This document shows positions 16,329 through 25,978 of a stretch of DNA of 64,000 bases, one piece after another. Source of the DNA: JABSQH01 sp965230015 (GTDB taxonomy: Bacteria; Actinomycetota; Acidimicrobiia; Acidimicrobiales; Ilumatobacteraceae); contig CBDDKF010000001.1 of the NCBI GenBank assembly GCA_965230015.1, forward strand, positions 1 to 64,000, in the 5' to 3' direction. Below the pieces are notes generated by a model. It saw nothing but the letters and a program-made list of their open reading frames with translations. It was not told where the DNA came from and did not search any database. The position numbers were made by a program, and so were the translations under genes. The stretch's first letter is position 1. Every line of letters starts with the position of its first letter.

Positions 16329-17401
16329 TGGCAATCGGCATGGTCGCGCTGGCGACCACGACGATCGCCATCATCGGCCTCGTCATCATCACACTCGGGT
16401 GGATCGTCTACGCGTTGTTCAACGTCGTGGCCGGTCGGCGCGAGGTTGGTTCAGAGCTCGAACTTGCGGCCAACCGCAAGGAGTACTTCGACGACGAGAC
16501 GCTCGAAGGGCCGCGCCTCCAGCGTTATCAGCTGGTCGGCGTGTTGCTCCTCGTCGTCATCGTCGTGGCGCTGCCGCTGTACTGGATCTTCGAGCCGAGT
16601 CGTCAGGCCGGCGCCGAAGAGCAGTGGGACAAGACCTTCATTGGATGGGGCGCCGACCTCTTCGCCACCACCGCCGACGGCGGCTTCAACTGTGCTGGCT
16701 GCCACGGCGGCATGGCCGGTGTGGGCGGCGAGGCGCCGTTCACCGTCACCGACCCGCAGAACGGTGAAGTGCAGGCGGTCAACTGGACGGCCCCTGCGGT
16801 GAACACGATCTACTACAAGTTCGACGAGGACGAGGTTCGCTTCATCCTCAACTACGGTCGCCCGTTCTCACCGATGTCGCCATGGGGCCTCGTCGGTGGT
16901 GGACCGATGAACACCCAGCAGATCGACACGCTGCTCGCCTACATGTGGAGCATTCAGATTCCACGCGAGGGCTGCGCCGAGGGTGAAGACGACCCATTGA
17001 GCTGCGCCAGCGGCACCTTGCCAGCCGAACTCCAGGCCGACATCGATGCGGCTGCACTGCGCGCCGTCGAGGCCGGCGAGGCCGAGACCTACGGCGAGGC
17101 GCTGTACAACCTCGAGCTGGGCTCGGGCGCCTACAGCTGCGCCCGGTGCCACACCCTCGGGTGGAGCTACGACCAGCCCGGCGTGGCCGGGCAGGGCGCC
17201 TACGGGTGGAACCTCACCGGCGGCTCGTCGAACTCGCACTTCGCGAGCCGCGACGACATGATCCAGTTCATCAAGAATGGTTCGGAGTTCGGCGTGCTCT
17301 ACGGCCGCAACGGCCAGGGCAGTGGCCGTATGCCGGGCTTCGGGTCGTTGCTCACCGACGAGCAGATCGAAGCCGTCGTCGACTACGTCCGGAGCCTCTG
17401 A
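16328..17401 (+). CDS. membrane-anchored dihaem cytochrome c of the bc complex
   Basis: The 357-residue protein has an N-terminal hydrophobic segment (MVALATTTIAIIGLVIITLGWIV) and a second helix at about residues 70-90 (LVGVLLLVVIVVALPLYWIF). Two periplasmic cytochrome c domains follow. The haem motifs are CAGCH near residue 121 and CARCH near residue 271; a Met ligand candidate lies in MPGFGSLL. It plays the role of QcrC, accepting electrons from the Rieske protein, though its two N-terminal helices differ from the C-terminal anchor of mycobacterial QcrC. Confidence 0.9.
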   Translation: MAIGMVALATTTIAIIGLVIITLGWIVYALFNVVAGRREVGSELELAANRKEYFDDETLEGPRLQRYQLVGVLLLVVIVVALPLYWIFEPSRQAGAEEQWDKTFIGWGADLFATTADGGFNCAGCHGGMAGVGGEAPFTVTDPQNGEVQAVNWTAPAVNTIYYKFDEDEVRFILNYGRPFSPMSPWGLVGGGPMNTQQIDTLLAYMWSIQIPREGCAEGEDDPLSCASGTLPAELQADIDAAALRAVEAGEAETYGEALYNLELGSGAYSCARCHTLGWSYDQPGVAGQGAYGWNLTGGSSNSHFASRDDMIQFIKNGSEFGVLYGRNGQGSGRMPGFGSLLTDEQIEAVVDYVRSL

Positions 17402-17403
17402 GC

Positions 17404-18297
17404 ATGTCGTTTGCAATGTCCCTCGTGGCCATCGGGTGGGAACCCGAGATCCGCGGCATCCTCACCGTGATCATCGGTGGCGTCGTGTTGTGCGGCAGCG
17501 TCTACCTGCTGCTGGCGACCAACATCGGTGCCCGCCTCGGGTTTCTCGTGGCCCTCACCGGCCTCGCCGGCTGGATGGCGCTGATGGGCGCCGTGTGGTG
17601 GGTGTACGGCATCGGACTTCGTGGTCCCGACCCGTCGTGGCAGCCCGTCGAGGGCGCCACCGTGCTGCAAGACGACCAAGCGTTGGTCAGCGCCGGAGCA
17701 CTCAACGGTCTGCCACCGATTCCTGAAGATGCGACCGCCACCGAGCGGGCGTTGCTGGTGAACGGACAGTTCATCGAAGAGGATTGGGTCACGCTCGATC
17801 CGGCGTCGCCAGGCTTTGGCCAGGCGCAGGCCGCCGCCAGCGTGTACCTCGAAGAAGAAGGCGCGTTTGCTGCGGGTCAGTTCCAGATCACCGAGGTGTT
17901 CGACACCGGTGGCGACCGCTGGCCGAAGATCAACGATTCGCTCGACTTCCTGGCGTTCTTCCACACCCCGCACTACGTGGTCGCCGAAGCATCGACGATC
18001 GAGCCCGTGCGCACCGAGCCTGGCCGTGCGCCGGCCACTCCGGTGATCGACGAGAGCCGTCAGCGGGTGTACGTGTACATGATCCGCGACCTGGGCGCTG
18101 TCCGTCAGCCGGCGGCGGTGCTCACCATCGGCGGCGGGGCCATCTTCTTGGCCCTGTGTTACCTTCTGCACCGCCGGGAACGGATCCTCCGGGAGAACCT
18201 CGCGATGCCGATCGAAACCACCGAGCCGACTCCGGTCGAAGCGACGTCGTCGGGCGCTGAAGCCGACGATCGCGAACCGGTGGGAGCCTCCACGTAA
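17404..18297 (+). CDS. membrane protein of unknown function between the bc complex and nuoA
   Basis: The 297-residue chain starts at ATG 17404, 2 nt after the cytochrome c stop. Two N-terminal helices (about residues 15-35 and 40-65) are followed by a periplasmic-type domain of about 170 residues. A C-terminal helix (VLTIGGGAIFLALCYLL) and an acidic cytoplasmic tail complete it. No cofactor motif is seen and I recognise no family. The position 2 nt before nuoA and directly after the complex III genes suggests an accessory or assembly subunit of either complex. Confidence 0.7.
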   Translation: MSFAMSLVAIGWEPEIRGILTVIIGGVVLCGSVYLLLATNIGARLGFLVALTGLAGWMALMGAVWWVYGIGLRGPDPSWQPVEGATVLQDDQALVSAGALNGLPPIPEDATATERALLVNGQFIEEDWVTLDPASPGFGQAQAAASVYLEEEGAFAAGQFQITEVFDTGGDRWPKINDSLDFLAFFHTPHYVVAEASTIEPVRTEPGRAPATPVIDESRQRVYVYMIRDLGAVRQPAAVLTIGGGAIFLALCYLLHRRERILRENLAMPIETTEPTPVEATSSGAEADDREPVGAST

Positions 18298-18299
18298 CG

Positions 18300-18782
18300 A
18301 TGGCGCAGTACCTGCCCCTCGTGGTGCTGCTGGCACTGGCCGTGCTGTTCGGCGTGCTCAGCTTTGCGGCATCGCGATTGCTGGCACCGCGCCGCCCGTC
18401 GTCGGCCAAAGAGGCACCCTACGAGTGCGGCATCGTGCCCAGTCGCGAACCGCCCGAGCGTTTCCCGGTGAGCTTCTACGTGGTGGCCATGTTGTTCATC
18501 ATGTTCGACATCGAGATCATCTTCTTGTACCCGTACGCGGTGAACCACTCGACGCTCGGCTTCTACGGTTTCTGGGCGATCCTGTTCTTCTCGGTGATCT
18601 TCTTCGCCACGTTCATCTACGAGGTCGCCCGCGGCGGTCTCGATTGGGGCCCGATTCAGCGGTACCGGCAGCTGTCGGCCGAGGCCGAGATGGTCACCCC
18701 GGAACGCACGCTGTCGTCCACAGTGCGCCGCGTGGGCACCGAGGGTCGACTGCCTGAACCATCGTCGTCGAGCGCGGCCTGA
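18300..18782 (+). CDS. nuoA: NADH-quinone oxidoreductase subunit A
   Basis: A complex I membrane-arm subunit of 160 residues. Three helices and the family motifs YECGIVP and FYVVAMLFIMFDIEIIFLYPYA are present; the cysteine-bearing loop is the flexible ND3-type loop. The tail after residue 125 is longer than usual. It starts 2 nt after the preceding membrane protein gene, so the two are likely cotranscribed; its TGA overlaps the nuoB ATG. Confidence 0.95.
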   Translation: MAQYLPLVVLLALAVLFGVLSFAASRLLAPRRPSSAKEAPYECGIVPSREPPERFPVSFYVVAMLFIMFDIEIIFLYPYAVNHSTLGFYGFWAILFFSVIFFATFIYEVARGGLDWGPIQRYRQLSAEAEMVTPERTLSSTVRRVGTEGRLPEPSSSSAA

Positions 18783-19387
18783 TGGGCATCGTCAACGACG
18801 TCCGCGACGACGGCATCGGCGGGCTGACGCACAACGTCATCACCGGTCGGCTGGAAGACCTCGTCAATTGGGCGCGATCACGCTCGTCGTGGCCTGCGTC
18901 GTTCGGTCTGGCGTGTTGCGCGATCGAGATGATGGCCACCGGCGGGGCCCACTACGACATCGCCCGGTTCGGGATGGAAGTGTTTCGCGCCTCGCCGCGG
19001 CAGGCCGACATCATGATCGTCGCTGGACGCGTCAGTCAGAAGATGGCACCGGTGCTGCGCCAGGTGTACGACCAGATGGCCGAACCGAAGTGGGTCATCT
19101 CGATGGGCGTGTGCGCCAGCTCCGGCGGCATGTTCAACAACTACGCCATCGTCCAGGGTGTCGACCAGATCGTGCCGGTCGACGTGTATGCGCCGGGTTG
19201 CCCGCCGACCCCCGAAACGCTGATCCACGCCATCGAGACGCTGCACGGACTGATCGAGAACGACGAACTCATGAAGCGTCGTGCCGAGAGCACCGACGGC
19301 GGCGCAGGGATTCACGTCGAGCTGATCGAGCCGACCGCCGCGCCGGTCCTCCTCGCCGCACCCCGTCCCGCCGAGAGCACTGCGTGA
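18782..19387 (+). CDS. nuoB: NADH-quinone oxidoreductase subunit B
   Basis: Binds cluster N2, the last [4Fe-4S] centre before quinone. The 201 residues contain the tandem cysteines in LACCAIEMM near residue 44, plus VCASSGG and APGCPPTPE, completing the four ligands. It docks with NuoD and NuoC. The C-terminal 40 residues are variable. Confidence 0.96.
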   Translation: MGIVNDVRDDGIGGLTHNVITGRLEDLVNWARSRSSWPASFGLACCAIEMMATGGAHYDIARFGMEVFRASPRQADIMIVAGRVSQKMAPVLRQVYDQMAEPKWVISMGVCASSGGMFNNYAIVQGVDQIVPVDVYAPGCPPTPETLIHAIETLHGLIENDELMKRRAESTDGGAGIHVELIEPTAAPVLLAAPRPAESTA

Positions 19388-19397
19388 GGTTGGGCCG

Positions 19398-19925
19398 ATG
19401 AGCGACATCGGCAGCGAGCCCGAAGCGCTCGACGAGCCTCAGGTGGACGACGAGGTCGCCACCATCCACGGCTGCCCGGTCGTGGATCATCGCGGCCAAG
19501 AAGTCATTCACGTGCCGCGCGACCGCTACATCGAGGTGGCCAAGGCGTTGCTCGACGACGGCTACTCGTTGTGCGTCGACGTCACCGCGGTCGACTACCT
19601 GCAACATCCGAACCGGCCCCTGCCCGCCGACGTCGCCGGAGAACGGTTCGAAGTCGTGGTCAACCTCATCGATCTCGAGCAGCGCCGCCGGACCAGACTG
19701 CGGGTGCAGGTGTCTGGCGACGAGCCGAATCTGCCGTCGTTGTTCGAGCTGCATCCGGGCACCGAAGCGCACGAGCGCGAGGTGTACGACATGTTCGGCA
19801 TCGTGTTCGACGGGCACCCCGACCTCACCCGCATCCTGATGCCCGAGGACTGGGTCGGCCATCCATTGCGCAAGGACTACGAGGTCGGCCACATTCCTGT
19901 GCAGTTCAAGGAGGCTCACGCCTGA
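19398..19925 (+). CDS. nuoC: NADH-quinone oxidoreductase subunit C
   Basis: This 175-residue peripheral-arm subunit has the 30-kDa signature HEREVYDMFGIVFDGHPDLTR followed by GHPLRKDYEVG. An acidic N-terminal 40 residues precede the conserved domain. It is separate from NuoD, unlike the fused NuoCD of enterobacteria; the stop overlaps the nuoD ATG by one base. Confidence 0.95.
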   Translation: MSDIGSEPEALDEPQVDDEVATIHGCPVVDHRGQEVIHVPRDRYIEVAKALLDDGYSLCVDVTAVDYLQHPNRPLPADVAGERFEVVVNLIDLEQRRRTRLRVQVSGDEPNLPSLFELHPGTEAHEREVYDMFGIVFDGHPDLTRILMPEDWVGHPLRKDYEVGHIPVQFKEAHA

Positions 19926-21361
19926 TGAGCACGCTCGACGACGCACCGGTCGACGCGCCAACCGACGAGTCGCCGCCGGTCGGCAAGGATCATCGCGAAG
20001 AGGACGCCTATAACCAGGCGCACCCCGACGCGTACCGCCGGTTCATTCCGCAAACCGACGAGGGCGAGCAGCAGCTCAAGTCGCGCAGCGAACTCACCCC
20101 CACCGATCTACTCCGCGAGGTCGGCGCAGTGCTGCGCATGTCCGAAGCCGAGGCCGCCGCCCTCGGCGACCTGCCCGACGACCCCGACGAAGATCAAACG
20201 ATGATCATCAACATGGGGCCGCAGCACCCGTCGACCCACGGCGTGCTGCGGCTGATGTTGGAGCTACAGGGCGAGAAGGTGCTGCGCTGCAAGCCGATCG
20301 TCGGCTACCTGCACACCGGCATGGAGAAGACGGCCGAACAGCTGACGTTCCTGCAGGGTGGCACCAACGTCACGCGCATGGACTACCTGAGTCCGCTGAC
20401 CAACGAGTTGGCGTTCTCGATGGCCACCGAGCGCCTGCTCGGCATCGACGGCGAGATCCCCGAGCGGGCGGTGTGGATCCGCATGCTGCTCGCCGAGATG
20501 AACCGAATGGCCAGTCACCTGCTGTTCATGGCCACGAACGGCATGGACCTCGGCGCCGTCTCGATGATGATCTACGGCTGGCGCGAACGCGAAGAGGTGT
20601 TGCGCTTCTTCCAAGAGGTCACCGGCCTGCGGATGAACCACAACTTCATCCGTCCCGGCGGGCTCGCCGCCGATCTCCCACCGGGGTGGCGCGACGGCGT
20701 GTTGCGGATCCTCGACATGTTGCCCGAACGCCTCGACGAGTACGACACGCTGATGACCGGCCAGCCGATCTGGCGTGAGCGCCTCCAAGGCGTCGGTGTG
20801 ATCACGCCGAGCGAGGCCTTGGCCCTCGGTGCCACCGGCCCGATCCTGCGCTCGACCGGCGTCGAGTGGGACCTGCGCCGCGACATTCCGTACCTGCGCT
20901 ACGACGAGCTCGACTTCGACATCGTCGTCGGCAGCTACGGCGACTGCTTCGATCGTTACGCAATCCGCCTCGCTGAGATACGCGAGTCGATGCACCTCGT
21001 CGCCCAGATCCTCGAGAAGATGCCCGAAGGCGACTACCGCATCCAGGACAAGAAGGTCACCCCCCCGCCGCGGGCGCGCATCGACGAGTCGATGGAAGCA
21101 CTCATTCACCACTTCAAGATCTTCACCGAGGGGTTCAAGGTCCCCGAGGGCGAGGTGTATCTGGGAATCGAAGGTCCGCGCGGCGAGACCGGCTGCTACA
21201 TCGCCAGCGACGGGTCGGCCACCCCGTATCGCATGCACATGCGCGATCCGAGTTTCACCAACATCCAATGTCTGCCGCACATGATGCGCGGCGGGCTCGT
21301 CGCCGATGCGGTGGCCGTGATCTCCTCGGTCGATCCGGTGCTCGGCGGCGTCGACCGCTAG
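19925..21361 (+). CDS. nuoD: NADH-quinone oxidoreductase subunit D
   Basis: The 49-kDa subunit forms the quinone site with NuoB and descends from hydrogenase large subunits. The conserved body begins at about residue 95 with MGPQHPSTHGVLRL and includes CFDRYAIRLAEI and, near the end, a C-terminal VDR. The 478 residues include an N-terminal extension of roughly 90 residues rich in Asp/Glu, longer than in most NuoD proteins. The start is chosen for the TGATG overlap with nuoC. Confidence 0.95.
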   Translation: MSTLDDAPVDAPTDESPPVGKDHREEDAYNQAHPDAYRRFIPQTDEGEQQLKSRSELTPTDLLREVGAVLRMSEAEAAALGDLPDDPDEDQTMIINMGPQHPSTHGVLRLMLELQGEKVLRCKPIVGYLHTGMEKTAEQLTFLQGGTNVTRMDYLSPLTNELAFSMATERLLGIDGEIPERAVWIRMLLAEMNRMASHLLFMATNGMDLGAVSMMIYGWREREEVLRFFQEVTGLRMNHNFIRPGGLAADLPPGWRDGVLRILDMLPERLDEYDTLMTGQPIWRERLQGVGVITPSEALALGATGPILRSTGVEWDLRRDIPYLRYDELDFDIVVGSYGDCFDRYAIRLAEIRESMHLVAQILEKMPEGDYRIQDKKVTPPPRARIDESMEALIHHFKIFTEGFKVPEGEVYLGIEGPRGETGCYIASDGSATPYRMHMRDPSFTNIQCLPHMMRGGLVADAVAVISSVDPVLGGVDR

Positions 21362-21436
21362 CCGTTTCCCGACGCCCACCAGTTCGCCACGCATCCGCTC
21401 GACGCTCACAGTTCGCTACCGACAACAACCGCCCAA

Positions 21437-21456
21437 CGGCTGCACTCGCGCAGCCG
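21437..21456 (+). other. hairpin in the nuoD-nuoE gap
   Basis: A 7-bp stem (CGGCTGC / GCAGCCG) with a 6-nt loop lies in the only large gap (151 bp) of the nuo run. It could be a partial terminator or RNA-processing site that adjusts nuoE-N expression. No T-run follows. Confidence 0.3.
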
Positions 21457-21512
21457 CGCTTGTGAAATGATTCCCGAAGCATGACCAGACGAACCCCACT
21501 GGGAGGAGCCGC

Positions 21513-22100
21513 GTGAGCGGCCTCTCGGATCACCACGTGATCGTCGCCAAGGACATCATCGCTCGGTGTCCGCGCCCCAAGTCGGCGTTGATCCCTGTGC
21601 TCCACCTGGCCCAAGAACAAGATGGCTACGTCACTACCGACGCCATGGAGCACATCGCCGAGCTGATCGGCATCACGCCAGCCGAGGTGTACGGCACGGC
21701 GAGCTTCTACGAGATGTTCAAGTTCGAACCGGTCGGCAAGTACTGCATCAACGTGTGCACCAACATCTCTTGCCAGTTGCTCGGCGCATGGGAGTTGCTG
21801 GAGCACGCCGAAGAACGCCTCGGCATCAAGAGTGGCTCGACCACCGCCGACGGCATGTTCTCGATCGAGGACGTGGAGTGCATCGCGGCGTGCACCGAAG
21901 CACCAGCGCTGCAGGTGAACTATCGCTACCGTTATCGCGTGACCAACGAGGACTTCGACCAGCTGGTCGACGACCTGCGCGACGGATCGCTGTCCGACGA
22001 GATCCCCGGTCACGGCACGCTCGCCCGCACCCGCCAGACCACGCCCGACAACTGGGCCGACACTGGCCGCCGCGCCCAGGAGGCAGTCGATGCCCGCTGA
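21513..22100 (+). CDS. nuoE: NADH-quinone oxidoreductase subunit E
   Basis: This 195-residue subunit binds [2Fe-2S] cluster N1a. The four ligands are in VCTNISC and ECIAAC, with the thioredoxin-like fold before them (EVYGTASFYEMFKF). The GTG start at 21513 is fixed by an excellent ribosome binding site, GGGAGGAG, ending 5 nt upstream. A 12-codon ATG frame at 21481 ends in the same place. It overlaps nuoF by 11 nt. Confidence 0.95.
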   Translation: MSGLSDHHVIVAKDIIARCPRPKSALIPVLHLAQEQDGYVTTDAMEHIAELIGITPAEVYGTASFYEMFKFEPVGKYCINVCTNISCQLLGAWELLEHAEERLGIKSGSTTADGMFSIEDVECIAACTEAPALQVNYRYRYRVTNEDFDQLVDDLRDGSLSDEIPGHGTLARTRQTTPDNWADTGRRAQEAVDAR

Positions 22101-23520
22101 CGAGCCAGACGCAACTGCCACGGGCAACGGCACCGAGGCGACCAACGGTGCGGTGCCGACCGGACCGAAGCTGATCACCGCCCGGTTCGATCAGGCCGAC
22201 GGCCACACCTACGACGGCTACGTCCGCTCGGGCGGCTACAGCGCACTTCGCCAGGCGCTGACCACGATGACGCCCGAGCAGGTCCACGACCAGGTGAAGA
22301 CCTCAGAGATCCAGGGCCGCGGCGGCGCAGGATTCCCCGCCGGGGTCAAGTGGGGGTTCCTGCCCGACGGCGTGTTCCCGCGCTACATCGTGGTCAACGG
22401 TGACGAGTCCGAACCCGGTACCTACAAAGACCGGATGTTGATGGAGCTCGATCCGCATCAGCTGATCGAGGGCACGCTGCTCGCGTGTTACGCGATCGGC
22501 GCGGCGCAGGCCTTTCTCTACGTGCGCGGTGAAATGGCGCTCGCGCAGGAACGAATCGCCCAGGCGCTCAACGACGCATACGCCAACAACCTCGCCGGTG
22601 AACGCATCCTGGGCACCGACTTCTCCGTCGACATCCACCTCAGCTGGGGTGCTGGCGCGTACATCGTCGGCGAAGAAACCGCACTGATCGAGAGTCTCGA
22701 AGGCGAACGCGGGATGCCGCGACTGAAGCCACCGTTCTTCCCGGCGGCCAAGGGCCTGTACCTCCAGCCGACGATCGTCAACAACGTCGAGACGTTGTCG
22801 AACCTGCCGTGGATCATCAACCACAGTGGCCAGGACTTCTACGACCTGGCGTCACCGACGTCGACCGGCATGCGCATGTTTGCGGTGTCGGGCCACGTCA
22901 ACACACCTGGGGTGTTCGAGGTGCCCAACGGCACCACGACCTTCCGCGACCTCGTCGAGGCGCCTGAGTACTGCGGTGGAGTACGCCAGGGCCGATCGGT
23001 GAAGGCGTTCATCCCCGGCGGCGCGTCGGCGATCTGGTTCTTCCCCGAGCACCTCGACCTCCCACTCGACAAGGCCACGGTCGATCAGGCTGGCTCGATG
23101 CTCGGGTCGGGGGCGATCGTGATCATGGACGACGCCACCGACATGGTCGCCGCCTGCTGGCGGGTGGTGCGCTTCTTCGCCCGCGAGTCGTGCGGCAAGT
23201 GCACGCCGTGTCGCGAGGGAACCACCTGGTTGGAACGGATCCTCAAGCGGATGCTCGATGGCAACGGGCGCGCCGAGGATCTGGCGACGTTGCTCGACGT
23301 GTGCGAGTCGATCAGCCCCGGGCTGGCGTGGCCACCCAAACAGACCACGATCTGCCCGCTCGGACCGTCGGCGGTGAGCCCGATCGTGTCGGCGGTCGAG
23401 CGGTTCCAGCACGAGTTCGAGCACTACGTCGAACACGGCCGTCCGATCGACGGCGTCGAGCGACATGCCATCCACGGCACCGGCGGCCAGCCGGTTCACG
23501 TGGGAGCTGCCCATGTCTGA
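22090..23520 (+). CDS. nuoF: NADH-quinone oxidoreductase subunit F
   Basis: The NADH-binding flavoprotein of complex I, 476 residues. The glycine-rich NADH motif GRGGAGFPAGVKW is near residue 77, the FMN region GAGAYIVGEETALIESLEG is near residue 190, and the [4Fe-4S] N3 ligands ESCGKCTPCREG are near residue 366, with the last cysteine in TTICPLG. It starts inside nuoE and ends inside nuoG, indicating coupled translation. Confidence 0.96.
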   Translation: MPADEPDATATGNGTEATNGAVPTGPKLITARFDQADGHTYDGYVRSGGYSALRQALTTMTPEQVHDQVKTSEIQGRGGAGFPAGVKWGFLPDGVFPRYIVVNGDESEPGTYKDRMLMELDPHQLIEGTLLACYAIGAAQAFLYVRGEMALAQERIAQALNDAYANNLAGERILGTDFSVDIHLSWGAGAYIVGEETALIESLEGERGMPRLKPPFFPAAKGLYLQPTIVNNVETLSNLPWIINHSGQDFYDLASPTSTGMRMFAVSGHVNTPGVFEVPNGTTTFRDLVEAPEYCGGVRQGRSVKAFIPGGASAIWFFPEHLDLPLDKATVDQAGSMLGSGAIVIMDDATDMVAACWRVVRFFARESCGKCTPCREGTTWLERILKRMLDGNGRAEDLATLLDVCESISPGLAWPPKQTTICPLGPSAVSPIVSAVERFQHEFEHYVEHGRPIDGVERHAIHGTGGQPVHVGAAHV

Positions 23521-25978
23521 CGCCACGACGAGCTCCGATTCGACGAGCGACGACACGACCAGTTCCGACGCTGCCGCCGACGACAGCGCAACCGAGGAAA
23601 TGGTCGAGGAGCCCGACGACGGTCGAATCACGGTCATCATCGACGGTGTCGAGCGGCGCGTCGACCCGGGCGGGCTGGTGATCGACGCGTGCAACGAGCA
23701 CGACGCCTACGTTCCCCACTTCTGTTACCACCCACGGATGTCGTCGGTGGGCATGTGCCGGCAGTGCCTCGTCGAGGTCGAGGGACCGCGCGGGACGATG
23801 ATGGTGGTGTCGTGTATGACGCCCACCCAAGACGGCCAGGTGGTCAACACGACCACGCCGTCGGTCAAGCGCGCCCAAGAAGGCGTGCTCGAACTCCTGC
23901 TCGCCAACCATCCGCTCGACTGTCCGGTCTGCGACAAGGGTGGCGAGTGCCCGCTGCAAGACCAGGCGTTCAGCCACGGCCCCGGTGAGAGCCGTTACAT
24001 CGAGCAGAAACGGCACTACGAGAAGCCCATCCCGATCTCCGACCTGGTGTTCCTCGATCGCGAACGCTGCATCTTGTGCGACCGCTGTACTCGCTTCGCC
24101 GACGAGGTTGCGGGCGACAAGCTGATCCACTTCGTCAGCCGCGGCAACGACACCCAGGTGATGACGTTCCCGGACGAGCCGTTCGTGTCGTACTTCTCGG
24201 GGAACACGGTCCAGATCTGCCCCGTCGGCGCGCTGACCGCCAAGCCGTATCGCTTCAAGGCCAGGCCGTGGGACCTCAGCCAGGTCGAGTCGACCTGTAC
24301 CACCTGCTCGGTGGGGTGCCGCACCGTGGTGCAGGCCAGCCGTGACGAGTTGTTGCGGTACCAGGGCGTCGACTCCGATCCGGTCAACCACGGATGGATG
24401 TGCGATCGCGGTCGCTTCAACTTCGAGGCGGTCAACTCCGAGCATCGGCTTGCCGAGCCGCAGATTCGTACCGAGTCGGGTCTGACCGACGTGTCGTGGA
24501 ACGTGGCGCTGACCACCGCTGCGTCCGTGATCACCGATGCACTCGACAGCGGTGGGCCGGAGCGCATCGCGCTGCTGGGCGGTGCCCGCGGCTCGAACGA
24601 AGACGCGTTTGCCTGGGCACAGCTGGCCGACCACATCGGCGTGCACTACCGCGATGCGCAGGTCGGCGACGGGCTCCCTGCAGAGGTGCTCGGATACCCG
24701 CGGGCCACGATCGACGACGCGGCCAATGCGTCGACCATCGTGTTGCTCGGCCCGGACCTCAAAGAAGAGCTCCCCGTGTTGTACCTCCGGCTGCGCGACG
24801 CAGCCGAGAAGCGCCGCAGCCGGATCATCGAGTTCTCGGCCACCGAAACCGGACTCACGCCCTACGCCTGGAAGTCGATCCGCCACGAGCCGGCCTCGGC
24901 AGCGGCGGCGATCGAGCAGGCGTTGGCCGACGACGAGATCGCTGCGCAGCTCGCTGCCGGCCCCGTCGTGGCCGTGGTGGGACGCCCCAATCTGGCCGAG
25001 TCGGCCGAGGCAACGATCGCGGCCACACAACGGCTGCTCGCTGGCGTCCCCGGAGCCACGGTGCTCCCGGCGCTGCGACGGGGGAACGTGGTCGGTGCGC
25101 TCACGCTCGGGCTGCGTCCCGACGACCCCGACCACGACGCGCTCGCCACCTTGCGGGCTGCAGCCGATGGACGTATCGACGTGCTCGTGCTGCTCGGCAG
25201 CGACCCGCTGAACGACTGCCCCGACAGCGACCTCGCCCGTCGGGCGATCGCCGGCGCCCGACGCATCATCTCCATCGACACGCACCACTCCGAGTCGACC
25301 CAGCGCGCCGACGTCGTGCTGGCCACGGCGGCCTACGGCGAGAAGTCGGGGACCACCACCAACCTCGAAGGTCGTGTGTCGAGCCTGGGCCAGAAGGTGA
25401 CCGCCACCGGTACCAGCCGGCCCGACTGGATGATCGCTGTCGAACTCGGTCTGGGGCTCGGCGACCATTCGCTGCCCAGCGACCATCCGCTGCGTGGCGC
25501 AGCGACCGTCGACGATGTCACGGATCTCATCGCGGCGACCGCCGACGGCTTCGCGCCGGCCACGCGGGCAGCACTGTCTGCCGAGCCCGATGGCGTCCTC
25601 GTCGATCCCGCGCTGCCCACTCCCGACCCGGCGACCTTCACCGCACCGAGTCGAAACAGCTATGACTATCGACTCGTGGTGAGCCGCAAGCTCTATGACC
25701 GTGCCGTCGGCACGGCGATGTCGCGATCGATCGCCGAGCTTGCGCCCGACGCTGCAGTCCACCTCAACCCGGTCGACCTCGCCCAGCTCGGTGTCGAGCC
25801 CGGTGGCGACGTCACCCTCACGAGTGCCTCGGCCACCACGGTGCTCACAGTGGTCAGCAACCACGCCGTCCCGCGCGGTGTGGTCTGGTCTCCGTTCAAC
25901 CAGCACGGTGGGTCGGTGAACGACCTGGTCGACGCCAACGCCGATGTCACCGACGTACGAATCGAGCCGGTGCGATGA
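23513..25978 (+). CDS. nuoG: NADH-quinone oxidoreductase subunit G
   Basis: The 821-residue iron-sulfur subunit has an N-terminal [2Fe-2S] domain (CYHPRMSSVGMCRQC), a His-Cys3 site (HPLDCPVCDKGGECPLQ) and CILCDRCTRF. The remote cluster motif CTTCSVGC follows, then a molybdopterin-oxidoreductase-like domain that binds no cofactor. About 40 residues of Ser/Thr/Asp/Glu-rich sequence precede the first domain, which is unusual. The ATG at 23513 overlaps the nuoF stop by 8 nt; a longer in-frame start would sit further inside nuoF. The stop overlaps nuoH (ATGA). Confidence 0.95.
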   Translation: MSDATTSSDSTSDDTTSSDAAADDSATEEMVEEPDDGRITVIIDGVERRVDPGGLVIDACNEHDAYVPHFCYHPRMSSVGMCRQCLVEVEGPRGTMMVVSCMTPTQDGQVVNTTTPSVKRAQEGVLELLLANHPLDCPVCDKGGECPLQDQAFSHGPGESRYIEQKRHYEKPIPISDLVFLDRERCILCDRCTRFADEVAGDKLIHFVSRGNDTQVMTFPDEPFVSYFSGNTVQICPVGALTAKPYRFKARPWDLSQVESTCTTCSVGCRTVVQASRDELLRYQGVDSDPVNHGWMCDRGRFNFEAVNSEHRLAEPQIRTESGLTDVSWNVALTTAASVITDALDSGGPERIALLGGARGSNEDAFAWAQLADHIGVHYRDAQVGDGLPAEVLGYPRATIDDAANASTIVLLGPDLKEELPVLYLRLRDAAEKRRSRIIEFSATETGLTPYAWKSIRHEPASAAAAIEQALADDEIAAQLAAGPVVAVVGRPNLAESAEATIAATQRLLAGVPGATVLPALRRGNVVGALTLGLRPDDPDHDALATLRAAADGRIDVLVLLGSDPLNDCPDSDLARRAIAGARRIISIDTHHSESTQRADVVLATAAYGEKSGTTTNLEGRVSSLGQKVTATGTSRPDWMIAVELGLGLGDHSLPSDHPLRGAATVDDVTDLIAATADGFAPATRAALSAEPDGVLVDPALPTPDPATFTAPSRNSYDYRLVVSRKLYDRAVGTAMSRSIAELAPDAAVHLNPVDLAQLGVEPGGDVTLTSASATTVLTVVSNHAVPRGVVWSPFNQHGGSVNDLVDANADVTDVRIEPVR

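Noticed and set aside
23312..25906. 864-codon open frame antisense to nuoG
   Set aside because: A shadow of nuoG with no recognisable motif; the nuoG frame is well supported by cluster motifs.
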